Source of the DNA: Gammaproteobacteria bacterium | GTDB taxonomy: Bacteria; Pseudomonadota; Gammaproteobacteria; GRL18 | Direction: 5' to 3' | NCBI GenBank assembly: GCA_030632625.1 | Contig: DAOVUK010000072.1 | Span: 1-10,118, forward strand | DNA length: 10,118 nt | Shown here: positions 1 through 6,916 of the stretch, piece after piece | Numbering within the stretch: position 1 is the first letter of the stretch | Layout: each line of letters begins with the position of its first letter | Position numbers and translations under genes: made by a program | The notes under the pieces: generated by a model | Database searches by the model: none | Seen by the model: the letters and a program-made list of their open reading frames with translations, nothing else | What the model was told of the DNA's origin: nothing

Positions 1-159
1 AAACAGCTGGCAATTATTAATGGTCAGAAAGTAAAAATGGGTGATAGAGTTGATGGTGCAGAAGTGCTTGCTATTAAATCAGGTAGTGTGCATTTACTTG
101 TTGATGGCCGTATTTCCGAAATTACCCTCACACCTTCTATTAAGCAGTACCAGAAATAA
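1..159 (+). CDS. mshK: MSHA biogenesis protein MshK, C-terminal part (5' truncated by window)
   Basis: The first 52 codons of the window read in frame 1 to a TAA at 157-159; the start lies outside. The visible peptide contains INGQKVKMGDRVDGAEVL followed by a short beta-rich stretch with LLVDGRISEITL. This is the pattern of the MshK C-terminus and of related GspC/PilP-like periplasmic domains, where a VNG-x-x-V-x-x-G-D turn precedes beta strands ending in a hydrophobic strand. MshK is a small accessory protein of the MSHA-type type IV pilus, thought to act in the periplasm near the secretin. The call leans on position as well: mshL follows 18 bases downstream and mshM and mshN follow that, which is the canonical gene order. 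Only the tail is visible, so family membership is likely but not proven by this fragment alone. Confidence 0.75.
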   Translation, partial: KQLAIINGQKVKMGDRVDGAEVLAIKSGSVHLLVDGRISEITLTPSIKQYQK

Positions 160-177
160 TAAAAAGATAATATTTAT

Positions 178-1974
178 ATGTTAAAAAAGCTTGAATTAGT
201 ACAAAAATTATTGCTTATAAATTTCATTATATTGCTTGGCAGTACAGGTTGCGCTTTGGAAAAAGAATTGCCTCCAGCCAGAGATAACAATGAAATTGAT
301 GATACCTTTACTCGTGCTCTGGAAACCAATAGAAAAATTTCTGAGACTTCCGATAAGGAAAAAAATGCACAGAAAAATAAGCAAAATGAAAATAATAAAG
401 TATTAGATGCTTTGTTGCCACCCATATCACCAGGCAGATATGTTCAAAAAGAAAATCGTTTTGATGTGGCTGTGAGTGAACTGCCAGCCAGACAGTTTTA
501 TCTGGGGCTGGTTGAAGACACCCGTATTAATATTATTGTGCATCCTGATGTCACGGGTAATGTGACTTTAAATTTAAAAAATGTGACGGTTACAGATGTA
601 CTGATGATAGTCAGAGAAGTTTACGGTTTTGATTATAAGAAAAAGGGCAATAATTATTTTGTTTATCCCAACACAATGCAAACTCGCCTGTTTCGTATTA
701 ATTATCTTAATCTGATCAGAAGCGGTTTATCTTCTATTGATGTGAGTTCCGGACAAATAACTAAAACTGAGGGTAATTCCTCGGATTCATCTAATCGATC
801 TAACTCCTCTAATCGTAGTTCAGACAGCAATACTGCAAATACCAAGTTTGGTACACAACTAAAAACAGAGTTTAAAGTTGATTTATGGACAGAACTGACT
901 TTTTCTTTGCGAACTATTATTGGTAATAAGGCGGGACGTGATATTGTTGTCAATCCGCAAACCGGTATTGTGCTGGTTAAGGCTATGCCGGATGAATTAT
1001 TACGAGTTGAAGAATTTTTAGATGCAACTCAGATGATTGTGGGTCGTCAGGTGTTATTAGAAGCAAAAATAGTTGAAGTCGAGTTATCCGATGGCTTTCA
1101 GGCAGGTATCAGCTGGGCTGCACTGGGCGAACCCGGCAGCGGTAAAACCATTACCGGAGGCCAGATAGGCATCAATACCATTGCCAGCAGCATTGCTCTG
1201 GATACTGGTATTGAAACAAATACCTTTAACACGCTGAGTAGTGAATTATCAGGTCCCTTTGGTGGTGTTTTTGCTCTGGCTCTGGATTTGAATGATTTTA
1301 AGGCGATGATTGAATTACTGGGCACACAGGGTAATGTACAGGTTTTATCCAGTCCGAGAATAGCCACCATGAATAATCAAAAAGCAGTGATTAAGGTTGG
1401 TACTGATCGTTTTTTTGTGACCGATCTAAACTCCAGCAATACTTCAGGGAACGATGGTAATGCCAGTGAAATTCCTGATGTTGAGTTAACGCCCTTCTTT
1501 TCCGGGGTAGCACTGGATGTGACGCCGCAGATTGATGGTTCAGGTGAAATTATATTACATATTCATCCATCCATCAGCAATGTCACGGAAGATCCCCGGG
1601 AGCTCTCTTTTTCTGAGGATGTGACCATTTCCTTACCTATGGCAAAGAGCACCATCAGAGAATCAGATAGTATCATCCGGGCAAAAAATGGGCAGATGGT
1701 GATTATTGGTGGTCTGATGAGTACTAAGGCAACAGATGATAATTCCAGTGTGCCATTTTTTGGTGATATACCTTTAATTGGAAATGCCTTTAAACATCAG
1801 CGTGAACTGACAGTAAAATCGGAGCTGGTGATTATGCTTAAAGCCTCTTATCTGGACAATGATAAGGTGATCAATGACTCTTTACAGGAAACACAGGAGC
1901 GTTTCAGAACTTTGCAGCAATATGATGTCAGCGGCCGCCCTTCAACGAAAGAGCCATCAACCTGGTTTAAGTAG
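178..1974 (+). CDS. mshL: Pilus (MSHA-type) biogenesis protein MshL, outer-membrane secretin lipoprotein
   Basis: A 598-residue secretin that would form the outer-membrane channel through which the MSHA-type pilus passes. The N-terminus is a lipoprotein signal: a hydrophobic stretch at residues 9-20, then GSTGC with the probable lipidated Cys at 25. A charged, Asn/Lys-rich spacer (30-75) follows. An STN-like short domain lies near 105-165 (TRINIIVHPDVTGNVTLNL), then a Ser/Asn-rich low-complexity linker (199-222). The secretin core runs from about 285 to 560. It includes QVLLEAKIVEVELSDGFQAG, QVLSSPRIATMNNQKAVIKVG, and the family's C-terminal signature VPFFGDIPLIGNAFKHQRE followed by ELVIMLKASYL. 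Length and order match MshL. The start is preceded only by a weak A-rich ribosome site, but the lipobox distance supports it. The gene sits 18 bases after mshK and 23 bases before mshM, so the genes are probably co-transcribed. Confidence 0.95.
   Translation: MLKKLELVQKLLLINFIILLGSTGCALEKELPPARDNNEIDDTFTRALETNRKISETSDKEKNAQKNKQNENNKVLDALLPPISPGRYVQKENRFDVAVSELPARQFYLGLVEDTRINIIVHPDVTGNVTLNLKNVTVTDVLMIVREVYGFDYKKKGNNYFVYPNTMQTRLFRINYLNLIRSGLSSIDVSSGQITKTEGNSSDSSNRSNSSNRSSDSNTANTKFGTQLKTEFKVDLWTELTFSLRTIIGNKAGRDIVVNPQTGIVLVKAMPDELLRVEEFLDATQMIVGRQVLLEAKIVEVELSDGFQAGISWAALGEPGSGKTITGGQIGINTIASSIALDTGIETNTFNTLSSELSGPFGGVFALALDLNDFKAMIELLGTQGNVQVLSSPRIATMNNQKAVIKVGTDRFFVTDLNSSNTSGNDGNASEIPDVELTPFFSGVALDVTPQIDGSGEIILHIHPSISNVTEDPRELSFSEDVTISLPMAKSTIRESDSIIRAKNGQMVIIGGLMSTKATDDNSSVPFFGDIPLIGNAFKHQRELTVKSELVIMLKASYLDNDKVINDSLQETQERFRTLQQYDVSGRPSTKEPSTWFK
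790..825 (+). repeat. Imperfect 18-base tandem duplication within the mshL linker
   Basis: Codons at 790-807 read SNRSNS and codons at 808-825 read SNRSSD. Both start TCTAATCG and have diverged in later codon positions. The duplication lies inside the Ser/Asn-rich linker between the short N-terminal domain and the secretin core, a place where length changes should be tolerated. It probably arose by local duplication. Confidence 0.5.
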
Positions 1975-1991
1975 TAAGTTATAAGTTGTAA
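1975..1991 (+). repeat. Short 7-base tandem repeat (TAAGTTA/TAAGTTG) between mshL and mshM
   Basis: TAAGTTATAAGTTGTAA begins directly after the mshL TAG stop and ends 6 bases before the mshM ATG. It consists of two 7-base units plus a partial third. The core TTATAAGTT also occurs, as reverse complement, in the larger repeat region at 6874-6906, where the related unit is TTGTAAGT. It therefore looks like a minimal copy of the same repeat family. It occupies the place where a ribosome binding site for mshM would be expected, and no clear Shine-Dalgarno is visible there. Confidence 0.4.
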
Positions 1992-1997
1992 AATATT

Positions 1998-2927
1998 ATG
2001 TATCTTGATTTTTTTAATCTGAATAAAGAACCTTTTTCACTGACCCCTGACACCAGTTTTTTTCTGGATTCCGGTCCCTTTAAAGATGCCCTGGAAACAT
2101 TAATGGTGGCAGTGAACAATGGTGAGGGATTTATCAAAGTGACCGGTGAAGTGGGTACCGGTAAAACTCTGCTTTGTCGAAAATTACTGAGCAGTGTTTC
2201 CAGAGATATTGTCAGCAGTTACATACCCAATCCCAATATTTCCTCTAAAACATTAATTCTGGCTTTAGCTAAAGAGTTAGGTATAAAGTTTCCCGTTCCA
2301 GTAAGTGAGTATGGCCTGCAGCAATTAATTACGGCTAAATTAATGGCTCATCATAAAAATAATAAAAAAGTGATTCTCTGTATTGATGAAGCACAAGCGA
2401 TGCCGGACAAAACGCTTGAGGCCTTAAGACTGCTGACCAATCTGGAAACAGAGAAGAGTAAATTATTACAGATTGTTTTATTTGGTCAGCCGGAATTAGA
2501 TGAAAAACTGCAGTCAAGACATCTGAGACAATTCAGGCAGCGTGTCAGTTTTTCATTTGAGCTGAAACGGCTGGACATGGACATTATGATCGCCTATATC
2601 ACTCATCGACTGACAATTGCGGGTTATACGGGAGGTGAACTATTTCAATGGTCCGCGCTTAATTTGTTACACCGCTACAGTCGGGGTATTCCCAGGCTGA
2701 TCAATGTCATTGTTCATAAATCTTTAATTCTCTGTTATGGCAAAGGACAGCGACAGATCACCAGAGCTATTATGAAACAGGCAATTGCTGATACGGAAGA
2801 TGCCTACGTTGATAAAACAGGTGATAAAACAGGTGATAAAAAACAAGGAATATATAAATATGGACTGATTTTTAGTGCTCTGTTTCTGCTGGCTGGTTTA
2901 GCCATTGCCTACAGGATCCTGTTATGA
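1998..2927 (+). CDS. mshM: MSHA biogenesis protein MshM, ExeA/GspA-like AAA ATPase
   Basis: A 309-residue ATPase of the ExeA/GspA type found in MSHA and type II secretion clusters, where it is thought to help place or assemble the secretin through the cell wall. The opening MYLDFFNLNKEPFSLTPD is the standard N-terminus of this family and fixes the start. Walker A is GEVGTGKT (residues 50-57), Walker B is ILCIDEAQ (126-133), and a sensor-like LFGQPEL follows at 161-167. The AAA lid region has RGIPRLIN at 229-236. A single C-terminal transmembrane segment spans about 289-306. Just before it a linker repeats DKTG (272-279), encoded by a 12-base tandem repeat. The family often carries a periplasmic peptidoglycan-binding domain after the membrane segment; here the protein ends at once, as is usual for MshM. 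The stop overlaps the mshN start (ATGA at 2924-2927). Confidence 0.95.
   Translation: MYLDFFNLNKEPFSLTPDTSFFLDSGPFKDALETLMVAVNNGEGFIKVTGEVGTGKTLLCRKLLSSVSRDIVSSYIPNPNISSKTLILALAKELGIKFPVPVSEYGLQQLITAKLMAHHKNNKKVILCIDEAQAMPDKTLEALRLLTNLETEKSKLLQIVLFGQPELDEKLQSRHLRQFRQRVSFSFELKRLDMDIMIAYITHRLTIAGYTGGELFQWSALNLLHRYSRGIPRLINVIVHKSLILCYGKGQRQITRAIMKQAIADTEDAYVDKTGDKTGDKKQGIYKYGLIFSALFLLAGLAIAYRILL
2811..2843 (+). repeat. 12-base tandem repeat in mshM linker
   Basis: GATAAAACAGGT occurs at 2811-2822 and again, identical, at 2823-2834, followed by a decayed third copy (GATAAAAAACAA...) from 2835. It encodes DKTG-DKTG-DKKQ in the hydrophilic linker ahead of the membrane segment. The unit is a multiple of three, so copy-number change would lengthen or shorten the linker without shifting frame. 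Confidence 0.75.
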
Positions 2928-3886
2928 GTGTTATTAATCAAATGTTACGTGATCTGGAACAGCGTAAGGTTAAAGATTCTATTGCTGATCACTATATTGA
3001 TGAGGTTAATATCATTGCCAAAAGGCAATTTAATCCATTGTGGTTCAGTTTGTTAGCATTGGCTGTTGTCCTGATTGCCGGAATGATTTTGTATCTCTCT
3101 TCTGCACAAAAAAATAGTCCGGCTCAGGTTATCGATAAACAGCTTATACAGAATGCAGAAATACAGAAATCAGCACTTACAAATTTAGCCAATAATCTCT
3201 CTGACATAAAACAACCGCTTGCAAAGGTAATGGATACGCCTTTATTGCTTGATTCAGCTGTTAATTTACCTGCAGAAGCACATCTGTTGGCAAACAATAA
3301 AACTGTCCAGGCGATAGCGGTAAAAGAAAATAGTGAGACAAAAAAGGCGTATAAACAGCCATCAGTTAACATCAATACTGTTTTAAAGCCTGAACAACAA
3401 GTCAGGCTGAACACTGAGGTAAAAATAACTGAGTCCTCAAAAGAAACCGCTAAAGCAATAAATGTTCTGCCAGAAACTGCTGTTGTGGTGAAGGTTCCTG
3501 TAAAGTCATCAGTGAAATCTATTGTCAATAAAAAAACAACGGAGCAGGTGGTTTATCAGGCAAGACAGCTTATGACGCTCAACCAGACTGCTGCGATTCA
3601 GTTATTAGAAGAGAATCTAAAGGAAGTTTCACCCGATACAGATTATTATTCATTGCTGGCTAATCTTCAGCAACGCAGACAAAAATTTGATAAAGCCATT
3701 GTTTATTACCGCAAAGCGCTTGAAATTGCCCCGCAAAAAGGTGAGTTATGGATAGGCATTGCATTGGCTTATCGCGGCACCGGTGAGCAGGATAATGCTG
3801 TCAGGGCGTTTAAACAAGCTTTAATAACAGATGAAATCAGCTCTGAACTGAGAAATTATGCCTTACAACAAATTAGCAGCCCATAG
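2924..3886 (+). CDS. mshN: MSHA biogenesis protein MshN, TPR-containing inner-membrane protein
   Basis: A 320-residue protein of the MshN type, presumed to scaffold pilus assembly at the inner membrane. The N-terminus MSVINQMLRDLEQR is characteristic and fixes the start, which overlaps the mshM stop by four bases. AGGA eight bases upstream, inside mshM, can serve as ribosome site. One transmembrane helix lies at about 39-59 (FSLLALAVVLIAGMILYL). It is followed by a long, weakly conserved, Lys/Val-rich periplasmic linker (about 60-205). Two to three TPR-like helical pairs close the protein: around 206-235, 238-270 (NLQQRRQKFDKAIVYYRKAL) and 273-305 (ELWIGIALAYRGTGEQDNAV). This is the last msh gene here: the next gene, degQ, runs the other way with only 12 bases between stop codons and no hairpin terminator that I can see. 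Confidence 0.92.
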   Translation: MSVINQMLRDLEQRKVKDSIADHYIDEVNIIAKRQFNPLWFSLLALAVVLIAGMILYLSSAQKNSPAQVIDKQLIQNAEIQKSALTNLANNLSDIKQPLAKVMDTPLLLDSAVNLPAEAHLLANNKTVQAIAVKENSETKKAYKQPSVNINTVLKPEQQVRLNTEVKITESSKETAKAINVLPETAVVVKVPVKSSVKSIVNKKTTEQVVYQARQLMTLNQTAAIQLLEENLKEVSPDTDYYSLLANLQQRRQKFDKAIVYYRKALEIAPQKGELWIGIALAYRGTGEQDNAVRAFKQALITDEISSELRNYALQQISSP

Positions 3887-3898
3887 GAGCCGCTGGTA

Positions 3899-5308
3899 TT
3901 ATCTTAACACCACAAACAAAGCAGAATTACCACGATGGATATTTAAAGCAATGCTTTGATTATTCTTTTTAATCGCCTGTTTTTTTAGATCATTGATAGA
4001 ATTAACCGGCTTGCGGTTGATGGCAATGATTAAGTCCCCATCACGTAAACCTGCCTGCCAGGCAGGTGAAGCTTTGGTCACACTGAGCACTTGAACACCT
4101 TTGTCTTTGCCATTTTGACCGAAGTGAGCACCTTCCAGAGAGGGGTGCAGTTTTTGTCCGTTAAATGCCTGTGGCGGTGTTTGTGCCGGAGTGGTGGCTG
4201 ACAGCGTTTTATTGCCGCCAATAATTGCTTTAAGCGTCAATGTTTTCTGACCGCGTATTACTTTTAATTTTGCCGTATCACCAGGGCGTTTTAAACCAAT
4301 GTAATTACGCAGAGATGCTGAATTGTCAATGCTCTGACCATTTACCCCGATAATAATATCCCCTGCTTTAACACCAGCCTGACTTGCTGCTGAATCAGGA
4401 ACAACCTGTGCGATTACAGCACCACGCTTAACATTGACGCCAAAGGCAGAAGCGAGCTCAGGAGTGAGATCCTGAATTTGCACACCCAGCAGGCCACGTT
4501 GAATTGAACCGTGTTTTATGAGCTGATCCATGACTGATTTTGCCATATTGACAGGAATCGCAAAGCCAATACCAATGTTACCACCACTTTGGGAAAAAAT
4601 TGCGGTATTGATGCCAATCAGCTCACCATGTAAGTTAACCAGCGCACCGCCTGAGTTGCCAAGGTTAATTGACGCATCAGTCTGAATAAAATCTTCATAA
4701 CCTTCAATGCCCAGCCCGCTGCGACCCAGACCACTGACTATTCCGGATGTGACTGTTTGGCCCAGACCGAAAGGGTGGCCGATAGCGAGAGCAAAATCAC
4801 CAACGCGTAATTGCTCAGAATCAGAAAGTTTGATCTCAGAAAGATTATCATCATTGATTTTAAGTAATGCTATATCAGTTTGCGGATCAGTGCCGATAAG
4901 TTCTGCCTGCAGCTTGCGTCCGTCTTTTAATGTGACCAGTATTTCGCTGCCATTTTCAATGACGTGATTGTTGGTGAGAATATAACCCTTTTGGGCATTA
5001 ACAATCACACCGGAACCCATTGCGTGTGATTGCTGCCGTTGCTGATGAGGGGGGTCAAATTTGAAAAAGCGTTTAAAAAACGGGTCATTGAGGAAGTCCG
5101 GTAATTGCTGGCGGACTTGATATGAGCCTTTGGTTGATATATTGACAACGGCAGGTGTGACTTTTTCCAGCATGGGTGCCAGAGTCGGTAATTGCCTGTT
5201 CTGACTGTCATGAGTGGGTAATGCGTAGAGATAATTTAAAAACAACAGGGAAATGAGTAAAACTGACAGGGTGGAGAAAAAATATCTTTGTTTTATAAAT
5301 ATCATCAT
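3899..5308 (-). CDS. degQ: DegQ/HtrA-family periplasmic serine protease (Do family)
   Basis: A 469-residue HtrA protease that would degrade, and possibly hold, misfolded proteins in the periplasm. A signal peptide covers about residues 1-29, with likely cleavage after LYA. The mature start LPTLAPMLEKVTPAVVNIS closely resembles DegQ. The catalytic triad is intact: His115 in TNNHVIENG, Asp145 in TDIALLK, Ser219 in GNSGGAL. Two PDZ domains follow, roughly 272-363 (RGLLGVQIQDL to the VIRGQ turn) and 385-467. The C-terminus IALNIHRGNSALFVVLR also matches DegQ rather than longer DegP. Two adjacent ATG codons (5308 and 5305) could start it, with no strong ribosome site. A TATAAT at 5334-5329 on the minus strand could be a -10 box, but the -35 is poor and the leader would be short. 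The upstream cbpA gene, 142 bases away in the same direction, might read through. Confidence 0.93.
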   Translation of the reverse strand: MMIFIKQRYFFSTLSVLLISLLFLNYLYALPTHDSQNRQLPTLAPMLEKVTPAVVNISTKGSYQVRQQLPDFLNDPFFKRFFKFDPPHQQRQQSHAMGSGVIVNAQKGYILTNNHVIENGSEILVTLKDGRKLQAELIGTDPQTDIALLKINDDNLSEIKLSDSEQLRVGDFALAIGHPFGLGQTVTSGIVSGLGRSGLGIEGYEDFIQTDASINLGNSGGALVNLHGELIGINTAIFSQSGGNIGIGFAIPVNMAKSVMDQLIKHGSIQRGLLGVQIQDLTPELASAFGVNVKRGAVIAQVVPDSAASQAGVKAGDIIIGVNGQSIDNSASLRNYIGLKRPGDTAKLKVIRGQKTLTLKAIIGGNKTLSATTPAQTPPQAFNGQKLHPSLEGAHFGQNGKDKGVQVLSVTKASPAWQAGLRDGDLIIAINRKPVNSINDLKKQAIKKNNQSIALNIHRGNSALFVVLR

Positions 5309-5450
5309 GAGAATTAGAACCTTAAGTTATTATAGAGGCAAATATCACGGGTATACACTCATTAGATTTTATTAAATGAGTTATTTAATGTGACTTTTTT
5401 CTATCAACTTAGTTCAATTATTTTTATATCCTTGCTCCGGGGCAGCAGCT

Positions 5451-6365
5451 TTAAAAATCATTGCGTGGATTAAATTGACTGATTTTCTGCATTTTTTCAT
5501 AAAGGGCTTTTAGCTCATCAGTATCTGCTTCAGGTGTCATGATCTGCAAGACAACGTATTGATCACCCACATCCTTGCCTGGTAATCCCCGACCTTTCAG
5601 ACGCAGTTTTTTTCCACCTTTAGTATTGACTGCAAGTTTCATTTCTACGGTGCCGCCCAAAGTCGGGATGGATAATTTGGTGCCCAAAGCTGCTTCCCAG
5701 GGCGTAATTGGTAGAACCAGATTAATATTTTTACCCTCAACGGTAAAATGTTTATGACGATTAAATTTAACTTCCAGAAACAGATCGCCTTTGATTTGAC
5801 CTGCACCACCTTGCCCGCTGAGGCGGATCTTTTGTCCTTCCTTGATACCTTTGGGGATCTTCACCTTCAGTTTTTTGATGCCTGTGGTGCCGGGAATGTG
5901 GACATTCAGGGAACGGTGAGCACCATGATAGGAATCTTCCAGGTCGACAGAAATCGGAACAGTTTGATCCTGACCTTTTTGAGGCCGTTGTCTTTGACGG
6001 GTAAAAGTATCTTCCTGACCGTTAAATTGACCACCACGGGAGTTGGTAAACATATTATCAAAGATATCACTGAAACTACCCTGACCAAATCCTCCAAAGT
6101 TACTGCCTCCGGGAGGTGGGCTAAAGCCACCACCTTGAAATGGATTGCCGTCTGCAGAGCCAAAACGATCAAAATTAGCACGTTTTTCTTTATCTTTCAG
6201 GACATCATAGGCTTCATTGACTTCTTTAAATTTTGCTTCTGAATTGCTGAGTTTGCTGACATCCGGGTGATATTTTCTGGCCAGTTTGCGATATTGTTTT
6301 TTTATATCGGCACTACTGGCATTACGATTGACACCAAGAGTTTTATAATAATCTTTTTTTGACAT
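5451..6365 (-). CDS. cbpA: CbpA-type J-domain co-chaperone (type II/DnaJ C-terminal domain protein)
   Basis: A 304-residue Hsp40 co-chaperone expected to bind unfolded protein and stimulate DnaK ATP hydrolysis in the cytoplasm. The J domain spans residues 5-69 with the essential HPD at 33-35. A Gly/Phe-rich segment (about 73-107) follows. The two-lobed DnaJ C-terminal substrate-binding region lies at about 133-285 ([19 protein letters not shown] and [14 protein letters not shown]). There are no CxxCxGxG zinc-binding repeats, so this is not DnaJ itself; length and order fit CbpA. I use cbpA as the closest name without claiming orthology, since E. coli CbpA is also a nucleoid-associated protein and that cannot be judged here. 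The start [12 protein letters not shown] is standard, although no good Shine-Dalgarno lies close by. A sigma-32-like promoter lies about 40 bases upstream. degQ follows downstream on the same strand after 142 bases. Confidence 0.9.
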   Translation of the reverse strand: MSKKDYYKTLGVNRNASSADIKKQYRKLARKYHPDVSKLSNSEAKFKEVNEAYDVLKDKEKRANFDRFGSADGNPFQGGGFSPPPGGSNFGGFGQGSFSDIFDNMFTNSRGGQFNGQEDTFTRQRQRPQKGQDQTVPISVDLEDSYHGAHRSLNVHIPGTTGIKKLKVKIPKGIKEGQKIRLSGQGGAGQIKGDLFLEVKFNRHKHFTVEGKNINLVLPITPWEAALGTKLSIPTLGGTVEMKLAVNTKGGKKLRLKGRGLPGKDVGDQYVVLQIMTPEADTDELKALYEKMQKISQFNPRNDF

Positions 6366-6401
6366 AAGCTTGTAAAGTGTTTCTATCCTTATTTGTTAGG
6401 C

Positions 6402-6407
6402 TATAAT
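6402..6407 (+). promoter_or_regulatory. Candidate -10 box (TATAAT) for the small membrane protein gene
   Basis: A perfect TATAAT lies 38 bases before the ATG at 6446, which would give a leader of about 30 bases. No convincing -35 hexamer is found at 16-18 bases upstream. The box overlaps, by two bases, the -10 element of the sigma-32-like promoter on the other strand, so the two divergent genes may compete for polymerase. Confidence 0.35.
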
Positions 6408-6432
6408 ATGGGCTTGAATGCTTATTTTCAAT
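6406..6432 (-). promoter_or_regulatory. Candidate sigma-32 (heat-shock) promoter for the cbpA-like gene
   Basis: On the minus strand ATTGAAA (6432-6426) is followed after 12 bases by GCCCATAT (6413-6406). The enterobacterial sigma-32 consensus is CTTGAAA, a spacer of about 12-14, then CCCCATNT, so each box differs from consensus at one position and the spacer equals that of the E. coli groE promoter. Transcription would start near 6399, giving a leader of about 35 bases before the ATG at 6365. Heat-shock control fits a J-domain chaperone. This is a pattern match by eye and the promoter is not proven. Confidence 0.55.
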
Positions 6433-6445
6433 TAGAAGGTATTTT

Positions 6446-6802
6446 ATGCTCACAGAGACACAAAAACAATTTATCTTTAAAAGGTCATTGTTTCAAAAGA
6501 TTTCAGGCTATCTTTCCTGGAGCATTGGGTTTTCTACTGCGGCTGCATGGGGGCTTATGTATTGGTTTAAACCTGAAATGGTTAATCCTCAAGCTGTTTT
6601 AGCTCTTTTAAAAGAAAAAAGTGACAGTGGTACAGATTTAACACAATTAACCGATATCGCTGTTCTGGCCGTTACTGGCGCTACTGCCATTTCAGCATTA
6701 TTTGCGATAATGATCCTGCTTGCATTTGCAATGAATTCCTGGAATAAGAAGGAGAAGCAATATCTGGATATTATTGCCCGTCTGGAAAAAGATAGTTTGT
6801 AA
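6446..6802 (+). CDS. Small protein with two predicted membrane segments, family unknown
   Basis: I do not recognise this 118-residue protein. It starts at ATG 6446 with a good ribosome site (AGAAGG at 6434-6439, spacing about 6). Two hydrophobic stretches are seen: about residues 21-41 (GYLSWSIGFSTAAAWGLMYWF) and about 71-96 (IAVLAVTGATAISALFAIMI and on). Between them is a short polar, acidic loop (56-70). A charged, helix-prone tail rich in Lys/Glu follows (100-116). This is consistent with a hairpin inner-membrane protein with both ends in the cytoplasm. It is divergent from the cbpA-like gene, with which it shares an 80-base promoter region. Its last codons and stop lie inside a degenerate 8-base repeat, so the C-terminal SL may derive from the repeat. 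The ribosome site, codon use and hydrophobic pattern make it a real gene with fair confidence. Confidence 0.75.
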   Translation: MLTETQKQFIFKRSLFQKISGYLSWSIGFSTAAAWGLMYWFKPEMVNPQAVLALLKEKSDSGTDLTQLTDIAVLAVTGATAISALFAIMILLAFAMNSWNKKEKQYLDIIARLEKDSL

Positions 6803-6906
6803 GTTTGTATGTTTGTATGTTTTTAAGTTAAAAGCAAGAGATAAAAAATAGGCTCAGGCTTCAGCTGCTATTGACTTACAACTTACAAACTTATAAACAT
6901 ACTAAC
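6794..6906. repeat. Inverted arms of degenerate 8-base (TTGTAAGT) tandem repeats
   Basis: The left arm, 6794-6828, is built from 8-base units related to TTGTAAGT (TTGTAAGT, TTGTATGT, TTGTATGT, TTTTAAGT). The right arm, 6874-6906, carries the same kind of unit on the opposite strand (ACTTACAA, ACTTATAA, ACATACTA when read on plus). A perfect 12-base inverted match, AGTTTGTAAGTT, pairs 6794-6805 with 6880-6891. About 45 bases of unrelated sequence (including GGCTCAGGCTTCAGCTG) separate the arms. The element covers the end of the small membrane protein gene and nearly the whole gap to the convergent CBS gene. It might act as a bidirectional terminator, or be a relic of a small repeat element; neither can be decided here. 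Confidence 0.6.
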
Positions 6907-6916
6907 TGTCATCACT

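Noticed and set aside
5425..5450. GC-rich stretch after the cbpA-like stop as a hairpin terminator
   Set aside because: Only a four-base stem (TGCT/AGCA) can be formed and there is no U-tract directly after it.
5748..6242. Plus-strand open frame of 164 codons opposite the cbpA-like gene
   Set aside because: It lies wholly within a gene with an intact J domain and C-terminal domain, and its product shows no family features. The same holds for plus-strand frames opposite degQ and the HU gene and for minus-strand frames opposite mshL, mshM and mshN.
6393..6602. Plus-strand frame of 69 codons starting upstream of the small membrane protein
   Set aside because: It overlaps the better supported frame at 6446, which has a good ribosome site and hydrophobic segments. 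Its start falls within the promoter region.
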